Of a stretch of DNA of 64,000 bases, positions 42,529 through 53,962 are shown piece by piece (within the stretch, counting starts at the first letter, position 1; each line of letters starts with the position of its first letter). The DNA comes from Symbiodinium natans (Eukaryota; Sar; Dinophyceae; Suessiales; Symbiodiniaceae): NCBI GenBank assembly GCA_905221605.1, contig CAJNDS010002197.1, forward strand, positions 365,852-429,851. Direction: 5' to 3'. The position numbers and the translations under genes were made by a program. The notes beneath the pieces are model-generated. The model had not been told where the DNA came from, searched no databases, and was given only the letters and a program-made list of their open reading frames with translations.

Positions 42529-42633
42529 GTGGTGCTTTACTGTAACTTTAGATCCTTTGCTTTTTTTGGGTTTATTGGGTTTCTGAATAAGGCAGCTAAA
42601 AATGTAACTTATAGCTACCCTACTAAGTGCAGC
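42529..42633 (+). repeat. Dispersed repeat, copy 2 of 2
   Basis: Same sequence as 25652-25755 with scattered differences, 17 kb away. Confidence 0.85.
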
Positions 42634-42909
42634 CGATTAAGGACTGCTAGCATAAGGGGCTCATACGCAGTGGTAGGCTTGTTCCGCGCCGCCCTCAGAA
42701 GTAGAGGATGGCCGTTTCGTTCCAGCTTGCACTAGTACAGACCTATTGCCTCAGGAGCACATGTATGCATGTGTTCACGGTAAGTACATGCTTCCCCTCT
42801 GATCAACGGCCATCGTAAGAAACTACTGGTGGCGAGCTTCGGATTTTAACCCCCCTAAACCCTAAACCCTAAACCCTGAACCCTAAACCCGAAACCCTAA
42901 ACCCTAAGA

Positions 42910-42999
42910 GGGCACACCTTTGCTGTGGCTCCGAAGACAGCGGAGGTTTGCCTTGGAGCTAATGATGCCCCGTCTCTACGACGCTTGGGGGCGATTATT
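42910..42999 (+). CDS. Exon-like island, unknown
   Basis: A non-repetitive block lies between CCCTAAA to the left and TTTAGGG to the right. Two frames are fully open (TPLLWLRRQRRFALELMMPR and HTFAVAPKTAEVCLGANDAP), so the reading is undecided. Confidence 0.4.
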
Positions 43000-43336
43000 T
43001 GGGTTTAGGGTTTAGGGTTTAGGGTTTAGGGTTTCGGGTTTAGGGTTTAGGGTTCAGGGTTTAGGGTGCTTTTGCCGGCTGAGGTCTCAGAGCTGGCTTA
43101 AGGTATGGGGTTTCGGGTTTGGGGCTTAGGGCTCAGGGCTTCGGGTTTTTTTGGGCCTGCGCGGCAGAACATGGAAAGCGTCGTTTGGGGCTTTAGGTTG
43201 TGTTTGGTGAGCCCTTTTTTTGCCGGCCTTTCATCCCTGAGTGCTAAGCCCTAAACCCTGAATCCTAAACCCTGAATCCTAAACCCTAAACCCCTAAACC
43301 CCTCAACCCTAAATCTTAAACCCTAAGCCCTGACAG

Positions 43337-43405
43337 GACACCTCTTCTTACTCTGCCTGCTTCTTCGCCTCGACCTTCGGGACCTTCGTACCTGGCAGCA
43401 CAGTC
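43337..43405 (+). CDS. Exon-like island, unknown
   Basis: The acceptor is TGACAG and the donor GTC|GTAGAC, giving 23 codons in phase 0, DTSSYSACFFASTFGTFVPG then STV. Both flanks are CCCTAAA-type. Confidence 0.5.
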
Positions 43406-43484
43406 GTAGACAGAAACCCCTAAACCCTGGACCCCAAACCCTAAACCCCAAACCCGAAGCCCGAAAACAAAACAAAAAACAAAT

Positions 43485-43660
43485 ACGAAACAATTATATA
43501 CATATATATATATGTATATGTATAAATATATATATATATATATATAATTTGTTTTTTACTTATTTATTTTTGTTTTTTTATTTGTTGTTTTTTATTCATT
43601 ATTCATGTTTATTTGTATATATATATATTTATTTATGTATATATTTATGTATACATATTC
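43485..43660. repeat. TA/TTTA-rich low-complexity block
   Basis: AT-only tract with (TA)n, TTTATTT and TGTTTTTT units inside otherwise C-rich sequence. Confidence 0.9.
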
Positions 43661-43979
43661 GGCACCCCAGAAGTCAGGCTCAGAACTCTAAACCCTAAAG
43701 CCCCTAAGCCACCCTAGCCCCTAAAATCCAAAACCCTAAACCCTGAACCCGAAACCGTAAACCCTAATCCCTACATAAACACTCCTCCCTCTAGATGTCT
43801 GGAGCCCCAGACCCCCTCGACCCCTGGAAACCTTCAAAGCCGCACATGGGAGTTACAAAGCCTTACTTGTTCAAGGCTTATAAGGTTTGGGAGGTTGAGA
43901 TGTGGAGATTAAGGTTCCAAACCCTAAACCCTAAACCCTAAACCCTAAACCCTAAACCCTAAGCGCCCCGCAACCCAAG

Positions 43980-44008
43980 TTCGCCCACGAGGCACCTGGG
44001 CTGGCTTG
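43980..44008 (+). CDS. Micro-exon candidate (FAHEAPGLAW)
   Basis: The acceptor is CCCAAG and a GT donor follows TTG. The frame reads FAHEAPGLAW. A CCCTAAA array ends just upstream. Confidence 0.35.
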
Positions 44009-44599
44009 GTACCTTTTTGAGGGGCTGGGAAGTCAACTCCCCCAACCTTGAACCGAGGCTCTGGCTTTTAGGGTCCAGGGTTAAGGTTTTTAGGATTTAG
44101 GGTTTAGGGTTTAGGGTTTAGGGTAAGCTTTCTCGTTCTTAGTAGGGGATTAGGGATTTGGGTAACCTACGTAGCAGCCCCTACAGTGCCCTTTTTGAGG
44201 CGTAGTTGTACAGGGTCCCTGTTTCCTTCATCCTGTCTCAACAGTAGCATACCCTGAACCCTCAACCCTAAAGCCTCAACCCTAAACCCTCAAGCCTAAA
44301 TTTAAGAGCCTCCGGCTCAAGCCGCCGACCCCGCTGGAGCATAGTTGAAAAGTTTAAACGCGCTCGTCAGCTCAAAGGATGCCAAAAGTTGATTTGTTTG
44401 AGCCTCTGTGAAACGTTGGGGGGGGGGGGGGGTAGGGGGTAGCACCAGGACCCAAACAGGAGCTGAAGCCAGCTAGGGGGGGCTGGGTGGGTTTTTTCCC
44501 AAACAACCCCTATGTCCTGTGCGAAACCGCCTATGGTCCGTGAGTTTATGCGGTGTGGGTGGCCTGGCCCTCCATGGAAAAGCTGCCCGGGTACCCGCC

Positions 44600-44705
44600 C
44601 CTACCCCCCCCCCCCCCCCCCCGCCTTTTGGGGGGGGTAAGGAGGGAAAGAGGAGGTTTTCACCTCCTTTTCCCATCCAACACGCGCCAGGGTCGGCGGA
44701 CCCTC
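44600..44705 (+). repeat. Dispersed repeat with GGAGG hairpin, copy 2
   Basis: Same order of C-run, AGGAGGGAAAGAGGAGG, TTTTCACCTCC and CGCCAGGGTCGGCGGA as at 1655. Confidence 0.8.
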
Positions 44706-44776
44706 AACCCTTAGCCCTGACCCTAAACCCTAAACCCCAAACCCTAAACCCTAAACCGTAAACCCCAAGCCCCCAG

Positions 44777-44850
44777 GTGTTCATGTGCCTGAACATGATC
44801 ACCTCGGGCAGTGGTCAGCTGAAGCCTCTCTTTAACTCGGACCGTGGGGC
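44777..44850 (+). CDS. Exon-like island, unknown (VFMCLNMITSGSGQLKPLFN)
   Basis: The acceptor is CCCAG. The frame reads VFMCLNMITSGSGQLKPLFN then SDRG. SGSG loosely recalls the GSGIP anion-site motif of CLC proteins, but the order relative to the 46.7-kb exon does not fit well. Confidence 0.5.
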
Positions 44851-44999
44851 GTATAGGGCCTGGGGTTTGGGGGTTGGGTTTGGGTTTTAAAAAAGGGGTT
44901 CAGGGTTTAGGGTTCAGGGGCGTATATGTTTTAGGGTCTAGGGTTTAGGGTTTCGGGTTCATAGGAATTATGGGGTTTCGGTTTGGGTTTGTCAGCTTG

Positions 45000-46700
45000 A
45001 TATCGGGTTCTAGGGTTTGTAGGAGTGAAAGGGTTTATAGGGTTTATCGGTTGTTGTTATGTTCATGGGGTTTATTTAGGGTTCAGGCTTATTGGGCTTG
45101 TAGGTTTTCTAGGGAACTATGGCGTTTTCCGGCCTTTAGGGTATACACGGTAAGGGGGGCTTCATAAGCTTGAATTTGCTTATAGATCACTTGAAGGCTT
45201 ATAGCTTTACAAGCTTGACAAGGTCAAGACGGTTATATTCACATGGGGCTTTCGGTCAAGTCGGGTCACGCCCTGCCTCTCCCTTGGAGGGTGTAGGGTT
45301 CAGGGGTTCAGGCAGCGAGGGCTCAGGGCTTTACACAACTTAATGTGTGTAAGCTTTATGGGATGTCATAGCGTTCGGGGCTTATGGGGCTTATAGGGTT
45401 TGCGGTGTGTGGGGAGGTATGCGGGTTTCGGGTGAAGGGCGCGGTTCGGGAATGCGAGGTTTGAGTCCTATACATGGCATGGGGATATCGGGGGAGTTTC
45501 GAAGAATAGTGGTGCCCTTGTTATACTCATACGTGGCTTCAATAGCAGTTGAGACATTCGATGCAGAACCACCTGGCCATGCATAGATGGGTCACAAACA
45601 TGTTTCAATGGGTTTAGGGTTAGGGAACAGGGAACAGGGCACTTTTGCCAACTGCGCGCATAGCAGCACAAGTGATCAGAAATCAGAGAGGCGAGTGAAA
45701 AGATGACTGCCAATCGGAGCAATCACGAACATTCAAACTTTTCCTCAACTGTTTCCCACTTACTGCTGGACTTGCTGGATTCTGAGATTGATCTTGCAGG
45801 AGCATGACAGCATGACCCTGTGAGGCAAGTAGCAGCTTTATTCAGTCTTGTGCACACGAACTCTAAGACACTTGAAAAAGTGCTACGGCATCCCAGTCTT
45901 CCAGGAACGCAAACCAGCTGTCGCCTCAAGCGTTGCCACCTGCCAGCGGTCTCACCCAAAGGTACACAGGGTGCCCGGCTACCACTATGTTACTCGCAGC
46001 CAGAGTAGGCCATTATTCCCTCTTTAGGGGTAATTAGGTTCCTTACAGTAGGCCCGCTTGCATGCCGTTGAAGCCAGGCTCTTGCGTCTAGTGGGAAGTG
46101 CCCCTGGTAGACAACATGCTCCTGCCCGTTCCCGCACCGCCCCAACCAGAAGCCACCGTGGGGTTTACGACATGCTCTGTGGGGTCAATTTAAGGGTAGC
46201 CCTATTGGGGGAATTATCCATGTCGCAACTGTCCGCTGGCTCCAGGACATCACGGCGGAGAATTCGCCAACTCTGTCGGCGGAGACGCTCTTAGATAAGT
46301 TTACATGATTTGTTTTTTGGTTTTGGGTTTAGGGTTTAGGGTTTAGGGTTGTGAGGGGGGTTGAGGGCCTGGTTCATGTGTGAGAAGCACGCTGCTCTTG
46401 AGCACTGCATGCTTCTTAGTGTTCGGTGCATGACTATGTCAAACAGGTTTAGGGTTTAGAGTTCAGGGTTTAGGATTTAGGGTTTGGGGTCTAGGGTTTA
46501 GAGCAACAGTGGCCCCTGAACCCTATGCCCCAACACCCCGAAACTCCTGAGCCCAAACGCTTTGCCCGACGCCCTGGAAAGTGAAGGCCATACCCTCCCA
46601 GCCCCTGAAACCACAGAAGATTTCCCCAGAATCCTACCTGAACCCCTCAAACCCCTCAAACGCCTCAAACCCCTCAAACCCCTCGAGCCCCTCAAGCCCC
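45000..46700. other. Sparse region; one open block at 46115-46308
   Basis: Mostly degenerate TTTAGGG-like text to 45470, then ordinary sequence. The + frame 46115-46308 ends at a stop and contains GGIIHVATVRWLQDITAENS, then PTLSAETLLDKFT. It could be a terminal exon, but no acceptor or family is evident. Confidence 0.35.
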
Positions 46701-46738
46701 TCAAACCCTAAACCCTACACCCCCTTGAGAACCTCAAG

Positions 46739-46831
46739 TGAGGATTCTCTTCATCATCCTCTGCCTTTTCACGGGCGCGCTCTCGGGGGCTTTGGCGAGC
46801 AGCTTCGTTCTGTGCCACAGGCCCCTCTTTG
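46739..46831 (+). CDS. Membrane-helix exon, possible N-terminal exon of the CLC gene
   Basis: The frame reads RILFIILCLFTGALSGALAS then SFVLCHRPLF, a clear hydrophobic helix with small-residue pattern TGALSGALA. This suits the first long helix of CLC proteins, so it may be an early exon of the gene at 57.7-63.6 kb. The intervening 8 kb would have to be intron. CCCTAAA lies to the left and TTTAGGG to the right. Confidence 0.45.
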
Positions 46832-47066
46832 GTTTAGGGTTTTGGGTTATCGGCTGTTAGGGCTGTCAGGGCTGTTAGACTTATGAAGTACTACGGCTCT
46901 CTAAGGTTAGTCAGGGGTGTGAAAATTGCGTTTGTTCTGTGTGGTTTGGGTTATTTGGGTTGAGTGTTCGAGGTTTAGAGGTCGAGGGTTCCGTCTTTGG
47001 TGTTGTGGGTTTATCTAGGTTGTTCGGCTGTGCGTTGTTAGGGCTACTAGGGTATTTAGGGCTATT

Positions 47067-48226
47067 TCCCCAACAGCGGGTACGCTTGGGGTTTGCAATC
47101 TGGTAAGGGAGAAGGTCGGTGACTAGATTTTGTGCACGGGTTCGCGGAAAGGTAAGGGACGCGTGCGCGCGCCAAACTACTGTAACTTTTTGCGCCTGGG
47201 CAATTAAAAAGTAGTCTTCGGGGAGTCCACCGAGGAAGGAAAACAGCGCCAGGCAGTTTGAGCGCACTAACATGCCTGTGCAAGCAGAATGAGATCCATG
47301 TGTGCTGCCGAAAAAAGGACATGTGTATGTGCGTTCGCAGCACACAGCACGCACTAGCATGTCTGTGCAAGCAGAATGAGATCCATGTGGGCTGGCCCGC
47401 ATATATGTGTGTATGCGCGAAGCAAGTTTTGGTTCCTATAGTTTTTGGCCCTTGCTTTTGCAACCGCTTTCTTGCCGTAAAGATATGCCTACCCAACAGC
47501 TGCTGTCTGTGTGGTCGTATACCACGCAGCTATTTAGCGCAAGAACAGATCCGTGCGAACGGCGAGACACCCATGTGTGCCTGCGCAGCTGCATTTCGTG
47601 CACGATCTTTTCGCGAACCTTTCCGTGTGTCGCGCAAGACGCAGCACGCGGCACGGAGAGCGCAACAGCGAAGCAGCAGTATGTTGATATGAATCTATTG
47701 TAAACACACACGATGCTTGTGCGAACAGAATGAGATCCATGTGTGCTCGCATCAAACGCAGCAGTTGAGTCACTGAGACGGACAGCCGAGATTGTCTCGC
47801 CGGCGGAATCTTTTGCGTGCCAAAAGATATGTGTGTGTGTGTGCTCGCGTAGCAAGCTTTGGTTCCTATAGTTCCCCAACAGCGGGTACGCTTGGGGTTT
47901 GCAATCTGGTAAGGGAGAAGGTCGGTGACTAGATTTTGTGCACGGCTTGGTGGAAAGTTGGGGGACGCGTGCGCGCGCCAAACTACTGTAACTTTTTTCG
48001 CTTGGGCAATTAAAAAGTAGTCTTCGGGAGCACACGATATTTATGTGAACAGAATGAGATCCATGTGTGCTCGCATCAAACGCGGCAGTTGAGTCACAAG
48101 ACCGCGACGGACAGCCGAGGTTGTCACGCCGGCGGAGTCAAAAGATGTGTGTGTATGCGCGCGTAGCAAGTTTTGGTTCCTATAGTTCCCCAACAGCGAG
48201 CACGCTTGGGGTTTGTAATCTGGTGA
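47067..48226 (+). repeat. Composite tandem repeat (units alpha and beta)
   Basis: Alpha (CCCCAACAGCGGGTACGCTT ... AAAAAGTAGTCTTCGGG, about 157 bp) occurs at 47067, 47873 and, cut short, at 48186. Beta (GAATGAGATCCATGTGTGCT ... GCAAG-TTTGGTTCCTATAG, about 150 bp) occurs at 47370 (partial), 47721 and 48050. The minus-strand open frames here (46911-47402 and 47436-48035) translate these repeats and differ from each other, so I do not call genes. Confidence 0.85.
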
Positions 48227-48792
48227 GCCCAAGCCCTGCTCCCTCAGATGTTTGAAGATCTTTGGGGCAGCTAAACTCTGCGCACCTCTGTGCTAAACTC
48301 CGCACCTGAGGTAACGCACATTGTATTTCAGTAATCACCCCCCCCTCCCCCACTAAGCAAAACCAAACTCTGTACCAGGGTTTATACTTATCTGGCCCCA
48401 CAATACTGAAATATCGGAAAAACTCAATATTTCAATATTGGGCTGGATCCAAGATCCAAGATCCAATATTCCGCAGAAAGTGTTTCAAGGTGATGCAAAA
48501 AAGCCCCTGCTCTGGTCGAGTGAGAGTTTAGGGAGGTGGCATACAAATATTCAGGCCCTCTGGAAAGAAGAGAGGACGAGGGAAAAGAAGAACCGATTAC
48601 GAAAAACATAATGTTCTAGTGTAGGTTTTAGGGTTGATGGTCTAAAACCTACATATATAGATATATATGAATTTTAAAAATAAATATAAATATACTTTGG
48701 CGCTTAAGGCTGATATAAGCGTCTATTGAATGAAGGGTCAGGGCATAGCAAGACAACGGTTGCGAAAGCAAAGGCTAAAAGCAATAGTAGTG

Positions 48793-48945
48793 TAGGAACC
48801 AAAACTTGCTGCGCGCGCACATGCAGATATTTTATTATACGCAAAGATTCCGCCGGCGAGACAACCTCGGCTGTCCGTCGTGGTCTTGTGACTCAACTGC
48901 TGCTTTTCTGCGCGCGCACGTGGATCTCATTCTGTTCGCACAACC
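48793..48945 (-). repeat. Unit beta, inverted copy
   Basis: Reverse complement of beta: GGAACCAAAACTTGCTGCGC ... GTGGATCTCATTCTGTTC. Confidence 0.85.
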
Positions 48946-49015
48946 ATCGTGTAGATATTCACATCAAAATGCTGCTACCCCTCCCCCCTCAATGCCCTTC
49001 AAAGATCCACCGTTA

Positions 49016-49345
49016 GACGGCACATTTCCCGTAGCATGCTATATCGTTTCTCCTTACGAGGCGTGCAGCCACCTGAAACATTCCGAAAAACAACATATAG
49101 TTTATCAGTAAAGTATCTAAACAAAGCCTTCTGGCTTACGTACCCCTTCAATTCAACGAAAAACCGCCCTAAACTTTCGCCATGGAAGAAAAACAGCACA
49201 GTTCCCGTAGCATGCTAGAGATAATTTCTGTCATTTCTTCTTACGCGGCGTACAACCACCTGAAGCGCCCTGAAAAAATGTGACCGTAAAGTATCCCAAC
49301 AAAAACTTCTGGCGTACCCCTCGAACTCGAAACCCCCCCTACAAT
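49016..49345 (+). repeat. Direct duplication, about 180-bp spacing
   Basis: TTCCCGTAGCATGCTA, CTTACG-GGCGT-CA-CCACCTGAA and AAAGTATC-AACAAA recur in the same order at 49026 and 49201. Confidence 0.8.
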
Positions 49346-50399
49346 TCTGGCTTACTCCTTAATTTTTTCGCATCACCCTATTTGCTCGAATACTGCCGTA
49401 GTCTTATGTTTCGAGGCTTACCATCCTTCCTTCTCCACGATTAGTATTTGATACAATACATGTACCCTATATACATACATGAAGTGGGTACTTGTCCTAC
49501 TTTCTCTTTGCGTTCTCACAGGAGGCAATCCCTGCAAACATAGACAGAACCCTACGGGAGTTAAGGTTTGGGGATTTAAGCCTCAAGCCCTTCAGGGATA
49601 TGAGGTTCTACTCCTACATGCAATGCCTAAACCTTAAACCCGAAACCTGTAAACCTCTAAGGCTTAAACGCTATAGGGAGAACCCCGTGAGGAAAACCCT
49701 GAAAAAATCCTAAACCTTTAAACCTTATAGGTTTTCATGGTTTGCAAACCTAAGGTCTGGGCATGTGTGCCTTCAGCGCCTGTAGGGTTAAAACCTTGGA
49801 GCTTTTTTGGGCCCTAAAGGGTTTTAGGGTTCTAACCCGAAAGGGTTTAGGGTTAAGGTTTGAATGGCTAAACCTTAAACACCTAAGGTTTGAACTCTAT
49901 GGGCTTAGTTTAACATGCTTAAACCTTAAACCCTGGGCCTTTCAACGCTAAACCTATAGGGTTCAAAGGTTAATAAGGGTTTAGGTTTAATTACCGACTT
50001 ATGTTTACATACCTGAATCTGAAACCCCAAACATTCAACCCTTAACCATAAATGGTTCAAAAGTTAAGGGTCTGGGTTTACTTGCTCAACAAGAAAGGGT
50101 TTCGGGGCTTCTCTTTCGAGGGAGGGGGGGGGGGGGGTGTTCAGGGGTCCTGGCTGTGTGGAAGACCCCTGGTACCCTCCCTCTGTTTATAGCTCAGAAG
50201 CAATATATTGTGTGACAAGAGTCTGTCCAACACAGATTATGTACCAACTCATGCATATTTGGAACGCCAAAACCTTAAGCCCGGAGGTCACATGGGAATT
50301 CCAGGGTAATTTCGGATTACCAAAGCAGGCCGTTTTAATTTATACGGCAAGCGTGTAAATTTACACGGCCGGAATCCAAGATCCAAGATCTAAGCTTTT

Positions 50400-50870
50400 C
50401 CAGGACTCTTGTCGAGGCATCTTGGAATCCTGACTCGCGAAAACCCGACGGTGCAAATTTAAACGGTTTCGTGTGATTTTCACGGCCCGTGACTCCCAGA
50501 TTTTCGTACGGAGTGTTTAAGATGGTGGGCTTAGGGTTTTCCTGCATGTAAACTTGCATGTAAAAATTCAAGTTGAATGCAGGCAGACGCCAGGAACCAC
50601 GAACCAAGAACCAAGATGCTCAGGACTCTTGATTCTTGGTTCTTGGTTCCTTGGGCTTGGCTGCATTTAAAACTGCATTTTAAAAAAAAGCTAAACGCAG
50701 ACCACCCCCGGGAACCAAGAACCAAGATGCTCAGGACTCTTGATTCTGGAATCTTGGTTCCTGGGGCTGGGCTGCATTCAAAACTGCATTTAAAAATTTA
50801 AGTTAAATGCAGACCACCCCCAGGAACCCAGAACCAAGAATCAAGAGTCCTGAGCATCTTGGTTCTTGCT
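50400..50870. repeat. Tandem hairpin repeat (GAACCAAGAACCAAGATGCT)
   Basis: Units at 50589 and 50709 are direct, the one at 50819 is inverted. Each holds a GGACTCTTGATTC core that pairs with the flanking ACCAAGAATC, so each unit is itself a hairpin. Confidence 0.8.
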
Positions 50871-51259
50871 TGGTGTAAATGCGGTTTAAATTCGCGGGGC
50901 TTCGGTCAAGTAAATAAAGGTAATGGTGCCACGTGTCGTTTATTATCATGTTTTTGGCTATTAAAAGATAGAGAAGTAAAGTAGCGCATCAACGACACGG
51001 CAGCAGCACATCAACAGAGGGAATAGAGGGAAAAAAGGGTGGATCTTGGTGGGGGGCACCATATATATATATATAAACATATAAACGCGAAGCCTTAAAT
51101 TTTACAACAGAGGAGGCTGCGGGAGCCTGTTTGTTAGAATGAGTTTGTTGCGCTGTTTGCTTTCTCGTTTTTGTTGGATCGTGATGGCCGATGTTAAAAC
51201 ATCGAAACAGACAAGGCCGCTTTCCAAAAGAATGTGGACTCTTGGTCCCTGGTTGTTGC

Positions 51260-51480
51260 CGCCCCGCTTCGCAAAACAATCTTGGATCCAGCCAGGACAC
51301 TCCCCCCAATATTGAAGTATTGAAACCCTTTCAATATTCCAAGGTTGGGCCCAGCCTGCGCTCTGGATCCAAGATGGCCTGAAAAAAATTGTGAAATCTT
51401 GAATCTTGGATCCAGCCCAATATTTAAATATTGAGTTTTTAACATGTTTCAATATTGCGCCCAACCTAGGCCGTGGAACC
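51260..51480. repeat. Dispersed CAATATT/GGATCCAAGAT repeat
   Basis: TTGGATCCAGCC, CAATATTGAAGTATTGA and the inverse alternate; a relative lies at 48395-48475. Confidence 0.7.
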
Positions 51481-51484
51481 AGAT

Positions 51485-52020
51485 TAGTAAACAACAACTA
51501 AGGAGCTGTAATTGAGTGTTCATTCAAGTGTTTAGTACAGAGTTCAGGCTTTGCTTTTTTTTGGTTTTTTTTTGGGGGGGGGAATACAATGCGCTAGCTA
51601 AGGTACAGTGGTGGTACAGAGTTTAAATTTTGCTTCTTGGATGATTACCGAAGTTGCAAAGCGTTAGCTAAGGTACAGTGTAGTGCAAAGTTTTGGTTTT
51701 GCCTGTTGGGGGGTGATTGCTTGAGGTACACGTATCAGCGCAGAGTTTGGTTTGGTTTGCTTGTCGGAGGATGAGAACTGAAATACAATCTGTTAGCTAA
51801 GGTACAGTGTTTAGTTCAGAGTTCAAGTTAAGCTGCTTGCTTATCAGCTTATCAGGGGGAGGTGGGGGCGGGGGGGGGGGGGCTGATTATAGTTATTCAA
51901 TATGTGTTAGTTTCAAAGGGCTTAGGTTTTGCTCATTGGGGGATGATTGCTTGAGGTAAAGTTTTAAGTACAAAGCTTAGTTTTTGCTTATTGGGGGATG
52001 TTTACTGAAATACAGCCGGT
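51485..52020 (+). repeat. Degenerate minisatellite, about 80-90-bp unit
   Basis: GTTAGCTAAGGTACAGTG, then GCAGAGTTT--TTTTGCTT, then TTGGGGGATGATTGC recur at least five times with drift. Confidence 0.75.
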
Positions 52021-52387
52021 GTTTTCACAGCTTCGAGCAAAACATCCCGAACACAAGCCGAAGAGACATAGCACAGAAGAAGAGCAAGGTGGATCAGAAC
52101 ATCCCAGAAAGAGTGAAAGGATATCTGCTCACCTGTGAGAAAAGTTGCTGTGTGCTGCTTCTTTGGGTTGGCCTTCTTACTCTGCTCGGAAGCCATGCCA
52201 TGACTACGGTGACAATCTTTTAAAACAACTTGAGCCAGTATGCGCGTGGAAAGCCTGCATGCACGGAAAGACAGCATTCATGCTGCACTTGTTGCACAGG
52301 TAATTGGCAGTGTCGGGCCCTTCCTCCCTCCCTGCATCCCTGTGTCACGAAGCATCATTTAGATTTACTTCCTTCCATTTGCCCCAC

Positions 52388-52482
52388 AATAAGAAGAATA
52401 AGCGTTTATATTATAGACAATAAGCGTTTATGTTTTATACAATAAGCGTTTATGTTAAAAGCCCTTTTAAAAGTGTACACTT
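52388..52482. repeat. AATAAGCGTTTATGTT triplet and palindrome
   Basis: Three direct copies of AATAAGCGTTTAT at about 22-bp spacing, followed by the perfect 16-bp palindrome AAAAGTGTACACTTTT (52467-52482). Confidence 0.85.
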
Positions 52483-52634
52483 TTATCAGAAAGACTTTAA
52501 TTTTTAAGAGAGTATTGGAAGATCAATGTGATCTTTCGACGACATACGGGCTCTCCCGTTTCAACGCCAGGCAATTTGAATGCGCGCGCGTGGCTTAGCC
52601 GCATTTTGATATGAATATATACACGATATGTGTG

Positions 52635-52840
52635 CAAACAGAATGAAATCCACGAGCGCGCAGGAAACGTAGCAGTTGTGTCACAAGACCGCGACGGACA
52701 GCCGAGGTTGTATGGCCGGCGGAATCTTTGCGCGCGAAAAAGATATCTGTATGTGCGCACGCAGCAAGTTTTGGTTCCTATAGTTTTTAGCCCTTGCTTT
52801 TGCCACCGCTTTCTTGCCGTAAAGATGTGCCTGTCCAACA
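52635..52840 (+). repeat. Unit beta plus a 75-bp tail shared with 47423-47500
   Basis: Beta is followed by GCAAGTTTTGGTTCCTATAG and CCGCTTTCTTGCCGTAAAGA, the same tail as at 47423-47500. Confidence 0.85.
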
Positions 52841-53099
52841 CCTGGACATTGCTTCAATCTTGCGAGGTTTCCTTTTCGAATCCGTTTGCAAAAACGACTA
52901 CAAGCCGGCTGATGATATCCCACGCTGTTGGGGTCTGTTGCTGCTGAGATAATGGAATCGCTGGTTCATGTCGTTTGTTAGGGTTATTTAGTGGGAGTAT
53001 GAGGTTATTCGGGCTTCCAATCCGAACCTGCAACTCGGCTGGAATCCCGAAGGCTTGAGGACGTCGAAGCCCCCCTAAATCTTCAACCCTAAACCCGAA

Positions 53100-53222
53100 A
53101 CCCGAAACCCTAAACCTAAACCCTAAACCCTAAACCCTAAACCCTAAACCCTAAACCCTAAACCCTAAACCCTAAACCCTAAACCCTAAACCCTAAACCC
53201 TAAACCCTAAACCCTAAACCCT
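53100..53222. repeat. CCCTAAA array
   Basis: Perfect 7-mers; the first array after the 6-kb array-free island. Confidence 0.97.
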
Positions 53223-53248
53223 GCCCCAAAGTTGTCGCGTCCGACCAG

Positions 53249-53298
53249 GAGGGCGGTCGGATGGATGAACGCCCTGCGCGGGTTGGCGCCGCTTTGCG
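53249..53298 (+). CDS. Exon-like island, unknown
   Basis: The acceptor is GACCAG after a long CCCTAAA array; the donor GT is at 53299 (GCG|GTGAGG). Two frames are open (EGGRMDERPARVGAALR and RAVGWMNALRGLAPLC). Confidence 0.45.
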
Positions 53299-53854
53299 GT
53301 GAGGAGCGTCTCTGCTGCAGGGCCAGGAGTGGTTGGTTTTAGAGTTTAGGGTTTAGTTTGGGGTTTAGGGTTTAGGGTTTAGGGTCTAGGGTCTAGGGTC
53401 TAGGGTCTAGGGTTATTTAGGGTTTAAAATTTAGGTTTCGGGTTAAGGGCTCAGATGTTTAGGGGTCTACATAAGAACCCCCCAAAGAAAGAAAAATAGT
53501 CCCTAGATTGCCATCATAAGGAAGAACATCTATCTGTCTTGGGTGGTTCTTAAGCAGGCAGTAGTTTAGGGCTTAGGGTTTACATTGGGTTTGTAGATAG
53601 GGTTTCGGGTATGAGGTTTATAGGGCTTGTGGTGTTTAGGGGTAGTTGGGTTGAGGTTCGGGTGGAGGCTTGGGACCCCAAGGGCTTGTAATATGCTTAA
53701 GACCCGAAAGCCCACAAGTCGTACCACCGTAAACCCCGTACCCCTTAAAACCCGAAGTCCCGCAGCCCCAAAACCCTAAAGGCCCTCTACCCTTAAACAC
53801 CCGCAAACCCTGAACCATTAGAATTCTTACTAACGCCCTGAATCCCGCCCTTCA

Positions 53855-53962
53855 ACTAAACCCTAAACCCTAAACCCTAAACCCTAAACCCTAAACCCTA
53901 AACCCTAAACCCTAAACCCTAAACCCTAAACCCTAAACCCTAAACCCTAAACCCTAAACCCA
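53855..53962. repeat. CCCTAAA array
   Basis: About 15 perfect 7-mers. Confidence 0.97.

Noticed and set aside
46911-47402. 163-codon open frame on - strand with repeated HGSHSACT segments
   Set aside because: The repeats in the peptide come from DNA repeats; part is translated degenerate array.
47436-48035. 199-codon open frame on - strand
   Set aside because: It runs across alpha and beta repeat units, and the other copies of the units do not keep the frame.
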